From positions 24,154,001 through 24,218,000 of the forward strand of contig CM073596.1 of the NCBI GenBank assembly GCA_037074705.1: a stretch of 64,000 bases of DNA. The letters are read 5' to 3'. The position numbers and the translations under genes were made by a program. A model generated the notes under the pieces. It worked only from the letters and a program-made list of their open reading frames with translations. It had not been told where the DNA came from and did no database searches. Numbering within the stretch: position 1 is the first letter of the stretch; each line of letters starts with the position of its first letter. Origin of the DNA: Zhengitettix transpicula. Lineage: Eukaryota > Arthropoda > Insecta > Orthoptera > Tetrigidae. Shown here one piece after another: positions 23,690-33,569 of this stretch.

Positions 23690-24535
23690 AAAAATATATG
23701 ATACCACGTTGCAGCCAAATTATGTAATATTCAGTTTAATATGATAAAATATAATCCAACACGTTGCAACCAATTTAAGTAGAAAACGAAATTGTTTTTT
23801 TTAAAAAAAGGTAATTTATAGGATATAACCATGAATTAAACAATTTTTCTTTTTTTAAAGATAAAAAAAACATTATTTATTTACTTTAATCTTTGAACAT
23901 ATATTTTTTTAAAAAAATGCCACAGCTTTAATGATACTTATAACCCAAGAATGGCTTACTGGGCATCTAATAATGATAATTATTTGCAATTAGCACCAAA
24001 AGAGTTACAAAATAAATACAAATTAAACGTCAATAACAAAATTGTATAAAAGAATCAAACAAAAAACTAGAGAAATTATATTTACATAATAAAGTTTCTA
24101 CATACCAATTTATTTAGAGCTGTTCTGTGCACTCCGCAGTTATTTTATTTTAAAGAAAATATTTAATTAACAGACCATAACACTGAATACTATATAGTTT
24201 CACATCAAAAAATTCCGGCCCACCGGACGCCTCTCAAAAAACTTCACAAACTTTACGTAGACAATTTATTTAGATTAGTTAAAGTCCTAAGACATGCTTC
24301 AAAACATTATCGTTTGCATTCCAAACCAGACTCGTACTCCATGACCAACACACGTTTTCGCTAAGACTACTCTGGTCAGGCTTCAAAAACACACTGGCTG
24401 TATCCGCCAAAGTTCTGTATTACATACGCTTTTCCGACAATAACAAAGTAGCAACCTTTCAGTCTCTGCATTCTTGCGCCAAACAATGCTCACGCTTCAA
24501 TAATTACACCGACATTAATATTAAGAAAATCTAAT
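23690..24535 (-). mobile_element. LTR-like dispersed repeat, copy R1
   Basis: It aligns along its length with 38850-39785 in the same orientation, with indels. Shared blocks: CACGTTGCAACCAATTTAAG (boxes at about 23705 and 23757), TTACTGGGCATCTAATAA, TAGCACCAAAAGA, AAGAATCAAACAAAAAACTA, AATAAAGTTTCTACATAC, ATTTAGAGCTG, TAACACTGA.TACTATAT, AAACATTATCGTTTGCA and ATACGCTTTTCCGA.AATAA. The CACGTTG boxes at one end recall a primer-binding site outside an LTR, so R1 and R2 may be solo LTRs with minus orientation. No coding region. Orientation and class are inferred. Confidence 0.6.
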
Positions 24536-24544
24536 AATTAAAGC

Positions 24545-25829
24545 AGAGTGATTGTTTGTATATATGTTTGTATGTTCCTTATACAAATCTACACTGGTGG
24601 AGCAAATTTCACCAAATCTCGTACACGTGTTCTTTGCGCCCAGGAAACACTGTCGGGTGAGACACGTCTACCACCCCCAGGAGCGGGGGTGGACAGGGGT
24701 GGAAATATTCAAACATGTTAAAACAGTCGATATTTGAGTCTGATAAATATTTTTAGGGTTCAAAGAGATTCATAGTGTTTTTATCGATGTTTTCTGACTA
24801 TAATTTTCATCCTCTACACCCTGGGGAAAGAAAACCCTCAGCGTTTGGGGTGAAGATGCTTTACAGAAAAATAACGCGAATGTTACGGACACAGTCACTG
24901 TGATTTCTTGGATCTTGCGAGGGCGCTGGACTTTTTGGAGGATCTGGAGCAGCTGTAGACTATCAGATCCGCCAACTTCCTGCGAAGGACAGCCTTATCA
25001 GCTATCCTACACCTACATTCTGGTCATCCTCCGCGAGAGCAACTTTGCCACCAAGGACAGACCAGACGACCCGGGATCCAAAAAACAATTCATAAATATC
25101 TTTAGTCACTATTAACAGCTCTCCGTTTCAAATTCCATTATTTTCCAATGCAGAAAGAAGTATATAAATATTTAAAAATGATGAATTGTAGGATGTTCAA
25201 AATTATGTGGCCCGCAAGAGCTAAAGATCAAAATCTCATCAGGATAAAAACTTAATTAAACAGATAAGTTGAAATACTGAAGATGATACAGATTATCATA
25301 AAAGCAAGGACTTAATAAAATCAATAATAAATAAGAAAGATAGCAAATACAGACAAAAAAGGATAATATAAAATTAATTATCTATAATATAATATATTAA
25401 TTGTATTAATAAATTAATTAATAATATAGAATTAAAAGGACTGAAACACTGACGACAGACAGACAGAAATAAAATACCCAACTGAAAAAATAAAAGGGAA
25501 TTATTTAATCATTTTCTTGTATCGACGACGAGAAAGAAACAGTTCTTAAATAAAACAAAAATTACAGGTTCATGTCAGAGATGATTCACATCAAATCAAA
25601 GATCACACAGCAATTAATGTAATTTAAAGAAAAATTAATTATTTAATTTCGAAAATTACTAAATTAAGTACCACATTATTAATTTAATTTAGTGAATTTT
25701 CAAACAATGCTTCCTGACCTATAACACATTTAAGGATACAGGTCGAGTTGCGTTACATAAAAATAACGAAAAAACTCGGAGGGATTATGGATAAATTACA
25801 TCTCGGGCAACGCCTGGCACCCAGCTAGT
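24545..25829 (+). mobile_element. Mosaic Helitron-like element with embedded foreign segments
   Basis: The 5' part has the TTGTTTGTATATATGTTTGT run (24551-24570) and the CACC/GGGGGTGG-rich region typical of its relatives. The 3' end is GGGCAACGCCTGGCACCCAG then CTAG, followed by T, matching copy 14690-15437. Two internal blocks, AAAAATAACGCGAATGTTAC (24868) and ACATAAAAATAACGAAAAAA (25756), match each other and 43158. Inside lies a GC-rich segment (24890-25090) unlike its surroundings, and at 25330-25375 a scrap of Penelope 3' sequence (AATAAGAAAGATAGC...CAGACAAAAAAGG). Helitrons are known to pick up host fragments. No Rep/helicase is present. Confidence 0.55.
24890..25090 (+). other. GC-rich segment inside the Helitron-like element (possible captured gene fragment)
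   Basis: One plus frame reads HCDFLDLARALDFLEDLEQL followed by a stop; another (24900-25115) stays open for 71 codons. Leucine/acidic periodicity in the first frame looks protein-like. No family is recognised. The stop codon and lack of a conserved frame mean it is not an active gene. Confidence 0.35.
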
Positions 25830-25839
25830 TATTAAATAA

Positions 25840-25972
25840 AACTTACATTAAATATTGGTAATCTCTACAATATATAATCATAAATTCAATTATGTGTATA
25901 ATTTTATATGTATTTGTTGACGTAACCTATTTCCTTTTTGGAGAATTAATGCAAAAAATAAAATTAGATCAG
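25840..25972 (+). mobile_element. LINE 3' end fragment, copy 3
   Basis: TTGTTGACGTAACCTATTTC then CTTTTTGGAGAATTAATGCAA and AAAATAAAAT matches, with decay, the terminal block at 6165-6222 (TATTGACGTATCTTATTTCC...GGACTAATGGAA...AATAAAAT). It starts next to the Helitron-like 3' end. Confidence 0.5.
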
Positions 25973-25979
25973 TTGACCC

Positions 25980-26980
25980 TGTGGTAAATTCTAAAGCAAC
26001 ATTTGTTTTGAGATTCAACTAAATCATTAAAGCTATTTCAACCCATGATTCAGTTTGTATTTTTGTTTACTCTTTCACAGTGCTTCTTCTCTTATTTCAA
26101 CATTTGTTCATGTCTGGTGTTAATTAATTTCAGTCAGCACCATTCTTGATTTCCTTTGCCTACCTACAAAATAACGTTCGTCTTGGTCCTTATGCTCCTT
26201 TCTGTGTTTTCAATTACGTTGTCTGTATTCTAATCTACTGCTTTGTCGATTTAAATCCATTACCTTTCCTCTTAGCTACTCCATTCTTATCAAAATGAAG
26301 TTAAAAATATCCCATTCACGGAATTAAGAAGCGCAGACAAATTAAATTGTTAGAAATCAGCGCAATTGGATATTGCATAAACGGCTACGAGGCTGTTGTC
26401 AATCGCTCAGGTTCCCAGAATCGAAGCCACGACTAGAAATGCAAAATCGAGGCCGTGGCCTCTCGAGGATTTCACAGCACGAGTAATATCGGTAAATGTT
26501 AATGGAACAGCTGAGTCGAGTATGCTCCACACATCGAAAGCGTGAGCCGCAATCGAAAAGCATTCTGCTAGATAGCATCAACGACCGCACATCTCAGAGA
26601 AATTATGGGAACTGATGGTTACCATGTTGTAAGGAAACGTTTGGGAAAGAAAACGGTTCTTGCTGGGTTTTAGGGTAGATTAATGATCTCAGTTGCGGTT
26701 TGTATGTGATAATCGATTTTAGATTGCACTGAAAAATTAACAAATAAAACTCATTATAGGCCGTTTGTCAAAAATTACTTTTGCGATTGATTTAAATTGC
26801 ATTTCTTATTTAAGGTATCTTTGTTGGAACGAGTTGTTAATTAATACACGTGGTGAACTCTAAAATTGACGACCTAGTTCGTTAAAATGAGTGTTATGGC
26901 AATAAGATGAGAACAAAATACTTTTTTGTGGGATGAAAATGACCTTCTAATATTATAACATTAATTTTTTAAATTTTTAT
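25980..26980. other. No gene recognised
   Basis: A GC-richer patch at 26395-26600 with a 63-codon minus frame (26399-26590) is unidentified. The rest is AT-rich. Confidence 0.4.
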
Positions 26981-26984
26981 GTAT

Positions 26985-27437
26985 AGGGTAATCCACATAG
27001 TGGCAACTCCCCTCTTACAGCATAGGAAAGGGAGGATGCGGAAGGGTGGAGGAAGGTAGCCAAGGGTAACTAGGGCCCCCGGGCTACGGTTTAAGGATCC
27101 TACCCGGCATTCGCCTAAAAGAAATGCAGGACATACCCGAGGAAAACCTGGTAGGTCGGGCATTGGGTACTTGCCCCACGCCCTTCCGATAGCGGGAGAG
27201 GAGTTTGCTGTGGGGACGCAGCATTCCCTTCTCCGTGCCTGTACCAGTTTAGGAGGCAGCTGGCCGACTATTCCAATGGGAATAGCGAACAACTCTTACC
27301 GTATGCCCAAGGTCTGTGACCCCGGAACATACACCTCTCAGAACAGGCCGAAGTGCCACGGCTTGTGGGAACCTTAGTTCAAAAACGAAGAGGAAAAGGC
27401 ATCCCCAAAGGTAGCCGCTTCGTATCTCCTCTGACAT
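26985..27437 (-). mobile_element. Poly(A) short retroelement, copy S3
   Basis: Nearly full-length minus copy of the S1 family, from the 3' GGTAATCCACATAGTGGCAAC block through to the 5' GCATCCCCAAAGGTAGCC block. The poly(A)/T run is worn away. A 107-codon minus frame (26969-27292) spans part of it, but other copies have stops in the same frame. Confidence 0.87.
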
Positions 27438-27449
27438 CCTAAATTGAGA

Positions 27450-29165
27450 AACATTCTAAATATAGAACGGCAGTGTACAATTAAACAGAAAGAGGCAGAA
27501 GGAATTCTATTAGTAAATCACAAATCAATAAGAATGATCTTCTCTTGTATAAACATATTTTTAACTCTGAAAAAAAGTGCGCTTTGTGCCCCAAAACTAA
27601 AACTATTTTAAGAGACTTTCCAGCGATACGCGTTGTTTGCAAAATATTTTTTTAATCATCAAATATATCTTTCCTGATTCAATCCCACTTTCACAAAACA
27701 CTATTGACCTTCGGTGGACACCTGAAGGTTTCCCTTATCGTATGGGTTGGTAAACACTCAGTTTATCTTGACTCCGTTCTTTTGTGCGGATATTATTTTC
27801 CTGACACCAAATTCCGAGGAAATATAGTTTCCTATCCAGTTCATCTCAGGAAATGTCATTTTTAGGTTTCAACAACGTTTTTGTTTTCTTCAGAATTGTA
27901 AATATTCTTTCTTCCTTTTTCATAAGTTTGATTAAATTTCGATTTTTTATCGTCCATTGTGCATTACATTCTCCGGTCGTTATTATTTTTATGCTGTATT
28001 TTTATAAGCAAATCAGTACTCCATTGTTGTGTAGAGAGCTTAATTTTTCTGAGTCGGAGTCCGTGATAAAATTTTTCTCCTGCGCTGAGGATTAATATTG
28101 GGGGTTGGTAATGTACTGTGTGCTTCTTCATAGGAAAAAAACAACAATAACATTTATTTTTTTGTTCTGGAGAGTGACAATGCATTTAAACGGTACCGCG
28201 TATTAAATTTATATCAATACCCTTTTAAGGAAATATCTAATAAGATTTAAATCGGATATTTTTTTTTACACTTTGTTTCGCCGGCATGAATAAGAATTCA
28301 ATTGGAGGTATGATGTAGTGAACCATTGTTACGCCTTGAAGCTGCTTGTGCATTGTGTGCACTCAATTTAAAGATCTCCTGCTGCGAACCGCCTGCCGTT
28401 GAGTCGCTAAATCCACTTTGCTAAATGTGCCACTGTTCAAACACATCCGCTACTAAGAGCGATACACTTTCTAAATCAACTCCGCAGATTTATACACATT
28501 CAACCCACCACACATTCTTTACGATTCACTCTGTCTTTCCTAATTTTCTTTGGAAAGATATCATCACAGAAGCTTTGCTCGTTCATTGGCTAAAGACATT
28601 ATGAATTAAGAAGAACCCTATCAGGAGTAGTTTTAATTCTTCCATCTACGCAAACATTCATTGTTGCCAATCTTTTAATTTGATCCTTTCCGTTCACCTC
28701 CTTGATAGTCTCATACAGTAATGATGAATTAATTTCCCGAGGAACGTCCTCTCAGTAATCACTCTTTTGCGTACAAATACCATTTTACATAGTAATTCTA
28801 TTGATTACTATTGAGTATTACCCGTTAAAATTTTAGCCACAGGTTTAACAAGGTTTTAATTTATAATTATACGATAGACATAACGTATATCGATGTTAAT
28901 TTTAATTCTGGATGGTCCACTTCTCGAAATCAAGTGCCAACAATTTGATGTGCTTTAAGAAGAGAAAGAAAGTATCGTTGGAAGGAAGGTTGAATGTCAG
29001 CTCACATTCAGTTGCGAAAGCTGCTCTGTCAAGTTACACTGAGTTATAGGACTATTTCTGTACTACTTCAGAACCAAAAAACAAGTAGAACGTTAATCAT
29101 TCAAATTGATGGTTTCACCCCTGTATTGACATTCTGTTTTCATTACACGACAAAGTTCAATTGTA
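27450..29165. other. No gene recognised
   Basis: AT-rich. The overlapping frames at 27853-28095 (+) and 27964-28185 (-) match nothing known. Confidence 0.42.
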
Positions 29166-29170
29166 TCCAG

Positions 29171-29306
29171 TTTTGATGTAATGTGATAATCTCTGAAATG
29201 AGTCTGGAATTGTGCCTGGTGTCAATGTCTAAAATCTTAGCATTTTGCTAATCAAATGTATGTGTAGAACTGTTTAAATGTTTGGATACTACAGATTGTT
29301 TATCAA
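29171..29306 (-). mobile_element. Penelope-like element, partial copy D
   Basis: It repeats the end of the endonuclease region seen in copies A and B, including NAKILDID and SRLISE, in the same orientation. It joins abruptly at 29302-29306 to the 3' end of copy B. A partial copy directly behind a longer one is the head-to-tail layout known for Penelope-like elements, so B and D may be one tandem insertion. Internal differences from B, including an extra TTTGGA stretch, show they are not recent twins. Confidence 0.75.
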
Positions 29307-29493
29307 TCCGCTTCTCAGGAGCCCTCGATTAAAAAGGCACTTTGCGAAAAAATATTTACACATGCATATTTACGCTTCTTTCTTGAAGATATGTATCTGA
29401 AATGGTTGCATCCCAAAGATAATAAATATGTGAATAATGAATAAGAAAGATAGCCAATTCAGACAAAAAAAGGTAATATAAATACCACACAAC

Positions 29494-29522
29494 GTTTCTG
29501 GGATCCTTGTTCATTTCGTCAG
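29494..29522 (-). ncRNA. Hammerhead-like core in Penelope copy B (not shown to be functional)
   Basis: Minus strand CTGACGA (29516-29522) and GAAAC (29494-29498), in the same place as in copy A. Helix II pairing is weak and the cleavage-side strand is not identified. Confidence 0.3.
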
Positions 29523-29732
29523 GTACTAAGAAGAGTCTAGAGCGACACCACTACACTTGTCAGTTGACAACACTCAAAAGCAACGACAATGGAAGAGCCG
29601 AGGCGTTGGCGTAACAATAAGGGAGCAACGACAATGGGAAAACAAGGTTTAACGTAATAATTAGGGATCATAGCAATTATTGAGTTTAATAGTGTCTGTT
29701 TGTACAATAATACTGTGATGTTTGATTTAATG

Positions 29733-29965
29733 TGAAGCATCTCTGAAATGAGTCTGGAATTGTACCTGGTGTCAATGTCTAAAATCTTAGCATTTTGCCA
29801 TTCAAATGTATGTTTAGAACTGTTTATATACTACAGAGTGTTTATCAATGGGAAGTTTGATATTAGACATATGTTCCTTGATACGTGTATTAAGGGAACG
29901 TTTCGTATGTCCTATGTAGCAGGAATTACAATTAGAGCAAGTGATTTTGTAAACAACACAATGTT
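29733..29965 (-). pseudogene. GIY-YIG endonuclease domain of Penelope copy B (frameshifted)
   Basis: Minus-strand translation gives CVVYKITCSNC (VYK standing in for GIY; 29938-29961), CYIGHTKRSLNTRIKEH with the YIG, conserved Arg and Glu-His (29871-29921), then a stop and a frameshift, then FEWQNAKILDIDTRY and SEMLHI (29733-29815). The cysteine pair between VYK and YIG is typical of Penelope endonucleases. The domain nicks target DNA for retrotransposition in intact relatives. Here the upstream stop and the internal shift make it inactive. A 67-codon frame (29537-29740) continues the C-terminus into the 3' region. Confidence 0.9.
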
Positions 29966-30236
29966 TGCTGTAGTGTCAAGTGGGTCCTTGTGGTTTTTAA
30001 TCAAGTATGAAGGGTATTAGTGGATCTGTAAATGATAGATATTTGATATTCTTTGAATATTTGGACAAATTTGTGATGTATAAATTTGTAATGAGGGAGT
30101 ACGAGACAGCATTTGGCTTGAGGTGTTTTGGGACGATTGACAGTAGGATGTTGGCTTTTGTTCAGTCTGCTATTTATGTGTTTAATAATAAAATTTAAAG
30201 GGTACTCATTGGAGATTAAAATGTTTCGGACAATAT

Positions 30237-30915
30237 TTAAGTTGTGTTGATGGAACTTGGAGTTAGGAAGTGTACAAGATTGTATACCTTAGCTCTTTTT
30301 TGGTTTGGAGGATGACCAGAAAGATAATTGAGAACACGTCCAGAGTATGTAGGTTTTCTGAACCATTTTGTGAGAAGGGAAGTATTGTGAATGGATACGG
30401 TGACATCAAGGAAATTAAGATAATGGCTAGATTCAAGTTCATGGGTGAATTGTAGGTTGGGATGATAATTATTGAAAGTATTGACTATAAGATTGATTTG
30501 GGAGGTATTAACAATACAAAAAATGTCATCTACATATCTGATGTAGCAAAGAGGTTCGACAGGAAGTAGAGAAACACCAATTTTTTCTAAATCTCTCATG
30601 ACTATCTCAGCAAAAAAAGGATTCCCATGGGAGGAGAACCTTCGATTTGATGATAGTGAACCTGATTAAACTTAAAATAAGTGGAGTTGAGTATTAGATT
30701 TATAATGCATTATTCTTCATGAAGTGGATTTTTAGTATATTGACTGAAAAGGGGCCATCTGTTTTTGAAACTGTTAATGACTAAATCATTGGGAATAGAG
30801 TTAAATAAGGAAACGACATCAAGATAAATTGAAGAGTGGTCATGAGGTTCGGTGAGGTGCTTGATTTTATCAATAAATTGATAAGAATTTTAACAGAATA
30901 ATGGTTTTCTTCATT
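30237..30915 (-). pseudogene. Penelope-like reverse transcriptase (broken)
   Basis: Core motifs appear in order on the minus strand. Motif A is DVVSLFNSIP (30791-30820), preceded by FIDKIKHLTEPHDHSSIYL. Motif B, after a frameshift, is YHQIEGSPPMG (about 30624-30660). Motif C is RYVDDIF, with the catalytic YVDD at 30525-30536, inside an intact 120-codon frame (30237-30599). That frame continues with SHYLNFLDVTV and KWFRKPTYSGRVLNYLSGHP. The NFLDV and RKPT..GRYL..SGHP pattern is diagnostic of Penelope-like RTs. Two or more frameshifts separate A, B and C, so the enzyme is dead. Confidence 0.93.
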
Positions 30916-30924
30916 GAGGGCTTT

Positions 30925-31470
30925 AGAAAACAGCAAACATTGTGTTGTTTACAAAATCTCCTGCTACATGGGGCTAACGAAACGTTCCCTTAATACACGT
31001 ATCAAGGAACAATGTCTAACATCAAACTTCCCATTGATAAACAATCTGTAGTATCCAAACGTATAAACAGTTCTAAACATACATTTGATTAGGAAAATGC
31101 TAAGATTTTACACATTGACACCAGGTACAATGCCAACTCGTTTCAGAGATGCTTCACATTAAATGAAACTTTCCAGCTATTAATGTACAAACAGGCACTA
31201 TGGATCTCAAAAATTGCTATGATCCCTTATTATTACGTTAAGTCTTCTGTTTTCCCATTGTCGTTGCTCCTTATTGTCACGCTTATCCTTCGGTTCTACC
31301 ATTGTTGTTACGTTTACGTCGCTTTTGAGTTTTGCCAACTGACAAGTGCAGTTGTGTCGCTCTAGGCTCTTCTTAGCACCTGTCGAAAGGAACAAGGATC
31401 TCAGAAACGTCGTGTGGTATTTATATCATATCACTTTTTTGTCTGAATTGGCTAAATTTCTTATTCATTA
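30925..31470 (+). mobile_element. Penelope-like element, copy C (endonuclease and 3' region, opposite strand)
   Basis: Plus strand: VVYKI-like start at about 30945-30960, RSLNTRIKEQ, then the KILHIDTRYNANSFQRCFTL-type worn C-terminus, then the 3' region to 31470. Compared with copies A and B it has lost part of the YIG segment (CYMGLTKRS). It meets copy B head to head at about 30925. The frame at 31183-31365 is the same 3' extension as 29537-29740. Confidence 0.85.
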
Positions 31471-31479
31471 TTTTCAATT

Positions 31480-31925
31480 AAACGTAAATTTTTTCATTTT
31501 ATATCCAGTTTTATTTTGACCTCTAGTGACAAGGCTCGTTTAAAAAAAAACATCTATGATTTTTTTTTGATTGGTAAATATTATTTATCGTGCAAGTGTG
31601 TGACGTTTGAAGAGATCGAGAATCACTATAAAAGCATTCCCTCCCCAAAAATGGCGCACATCGATAATGTATGTCTTCATTTTCATGTATTAGGCTGAAT
31701 GAGGTTTATGTAATACGGTGATCTATTGAAGGCCATGTTCATTCGAAACTGTGGAAGGCTAGAAATAATAATAGTTTTATTTTCTTGGCACAGTGGGTAC
31801 TAATCTCAATTGATTATTATAAGTAGACGGTTCCTAACGAATTATGCCGTTGAAGCCCAACGTCGTTGAATGAGATTTAATACTTATATAATTTATTTTA
31901 TTTTGAAATCATTGAGGAATGTGGG
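31480..31925. other. No gene recognised
   Basis: AT-rich interval between the Penelope cluster and the CpG-rich island. Confidence 0.45.
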
Positions 31926-31929
31926 ATGG

Positions 31930-32245
31930 AGTCACGGCCGCTTGCGTACGGAAGTAGGAGGGCAAGATTGCCCACGTGCCTCGTATTAAATCCAAAATGT
32001 ATCTAACGAGTTGTCAGTCTCTTGGACGTTGTGGCCCTCGACGGATTGCAAGGTGGGAATGGGTTCGAGTATTTGTGCGCGAGGGGCGATCTGAACGGGC
32101 GCAGCTGATTGGTGGTCTGGAGCGAGGCCGCGATTGGTGCAGATAGGAAGGAGCCTCACAGCGGCCAGTTCGCGCGTGCCAGCCGTGGACGGTGGAGGTA
32201 CGTACCAAACCAGTGCCGGCGTACCAGCAGTGCTCCCACGCAAGA
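31930..32245 (+). promoter_or_regulatory. CpG-rich island with initiator/DPE-like pair (candidate promoter)
   Basis: This block of about 300 bp is far richer in GC and CpG than the rest of the window. It holds an insect initiator match TCAGTC (32014-32019) with GGATT (32043-32047) at +28 to +32 from the A, four of five matches to the DPE consensus RGWYV. Two inverted CCAAT motifs (GATTGG at 32108-32113 and 32132-32137) are also present, though they lie downstream of that start. A splice-donor-like GAG/GTACGT occurs at 32195-32203. Overlapping frames on both strands (32014-32433) probably reflect composition. It may be the promoter and first non-coding exon of a gene outside the window, or a GC-rich element fragment. 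Confidence 0.4.
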
Positions 32246-32449
32246 CACGTCATTCTCTTTCAAAAGTTTCCAAGCTCATCTCAGGATCGAGGCAGCTCAT
32301 GCAGATTTTCATTCACGTTTTGAAACACGTTTTCACTTGTTCGTGGACACGAATTTCAGTTTCGCGAACTTTAGCCGGTTTCTTAATTCTCCTTTTTAAT
32401 GAAATTCTTGAAGGATTGTTCGAAAACGATTAAAATATCCTCCAAAACA

Positions 32450-33465
32450 TTTAAGTATTAAGCAGAATCGAGTGCATAAATCGTAAATACTCTTCGTCAA
32501 TTCTGATTTGAAGAGGAAGCGAAATTGTGCTGATATTTTTCTGCAGACGCGAAATTCCTTCCGAATTGTTAAAATTTGTTTATGTGACATCTGTTTAGAA
32601 CTTTATTAAATTACTTTGAATGAAGCATATTGAAAATTGCTAGTCAAATATTTGGACACGTTCCACCATTTGTGCGGCGTAATTGACATTATATTAAACG
32701 TGCGAAATGAAGTGTTAAAATTATAAGTGCATCGTTAAGGTTTGCCTATATAAGTAGTAACAATTTTCTACTGTAACTGAAATGTAGAAGAGTGATTTTA
32801 AATATGAAGCGACAAAATTGTATATATATATAAAACAGTAAAAGAGTGCTTGCAATTTGAAATAATGTTTAAGCTTCCAGTATATGAAAAAGTATAAAAT
32901 TTTCGTTGTTTGACGTGATTTCTTTGCACGCTCGTGGTTTACGAATTTAGCTCAAACTGAATACCCTTAACGGAGATTTAGATAATCGATAACAAATCCA
33001 TATAAACGTGCCAGAAAGCAAGTCATGTGTGAAGTTATAGTACAACGGTAGTTTAGGGAGCGAATAACTACTGTAGCCGATTTGGAATTTTTTCAGTATC
33101 ATTTTCAAGTTTATTTTTCCAGACTGAAAGTGCATTATATTTATAATTGAAAACAGCGTCGAGTTTAAAATAGAAAGCATCTCTTTTATCAGCCTTGAGA
33201 TTATTCGTCTATTTCTTTTATTAACAGGGACAGCACGAAATTAATAGTATGCGTTATTAGGAAAAAAATGGGTTTCTTTGGAAAACATTTTTTCTTCTTT
33301 TACAATTGAATTTAAATTTACCACACAATTTGATTGTTCGAAAGTAATGAAGAAATTTTCGAGTGAAACGAGCTTTTTGTGACCGATTCCATTTTCCTGT
33401 ACGGAAACTGCATGTGGAATAAATATGCTAGTTAATATGGTATTAATAACCGCGATTATCTCTTG
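32450..33465. other. AT-rich, no gene recognised
   Basis: If 31930-32245 is a promoter this would be intron. No coding signal seen. Confidence 0.4.
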
Positions 33466-33469
33466 CGTT

Positions 33470-33565
33470 TTATAACCAGCTGACGAAAGCAACAAGAATT
33501 GCAGAAGCGCTGTGTGCTATTTATTGCACCACTTAATTTTGTCTGTTATTTGGCTATTTCTTTAA
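33470..33565 (+). mobile_element. Penelope 3'-region fragment, copy E
   Basis: CAGCTGACGAAAGCAACAAG then AATTGCAGAAGCGCTGTGTG, CTATTTAT, TTTTGTCTG and TTGGCTATTTCTT follow the same order as 31370-31460 in copy C. It is an old scrap. Confidence 0.6.
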
Positions 33566-33569
33566 TCAG

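Larger units (their letters stand above)
29302..30925 (-). mobile_element. Penelope-like element, copy B (RT + GIY-YIG endonuclease + 3' region)
   Basis: Most complete copy in the window. Reading the minus strand: RT palm motifs (30237-30925), a linker with NRPKTPQAKCC and FKEYQISIIYRSTNTLH, the endonuclease (about 29733-29965), then a non-coding 3' region with a hammerhead-like core (29494-29522). It is broken by frameshifts and at least one stop between RT and endonuclease. The N-terminal part of RT is missing at 30925, where the plus-strand copy C begins. Confidence 0.9.
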
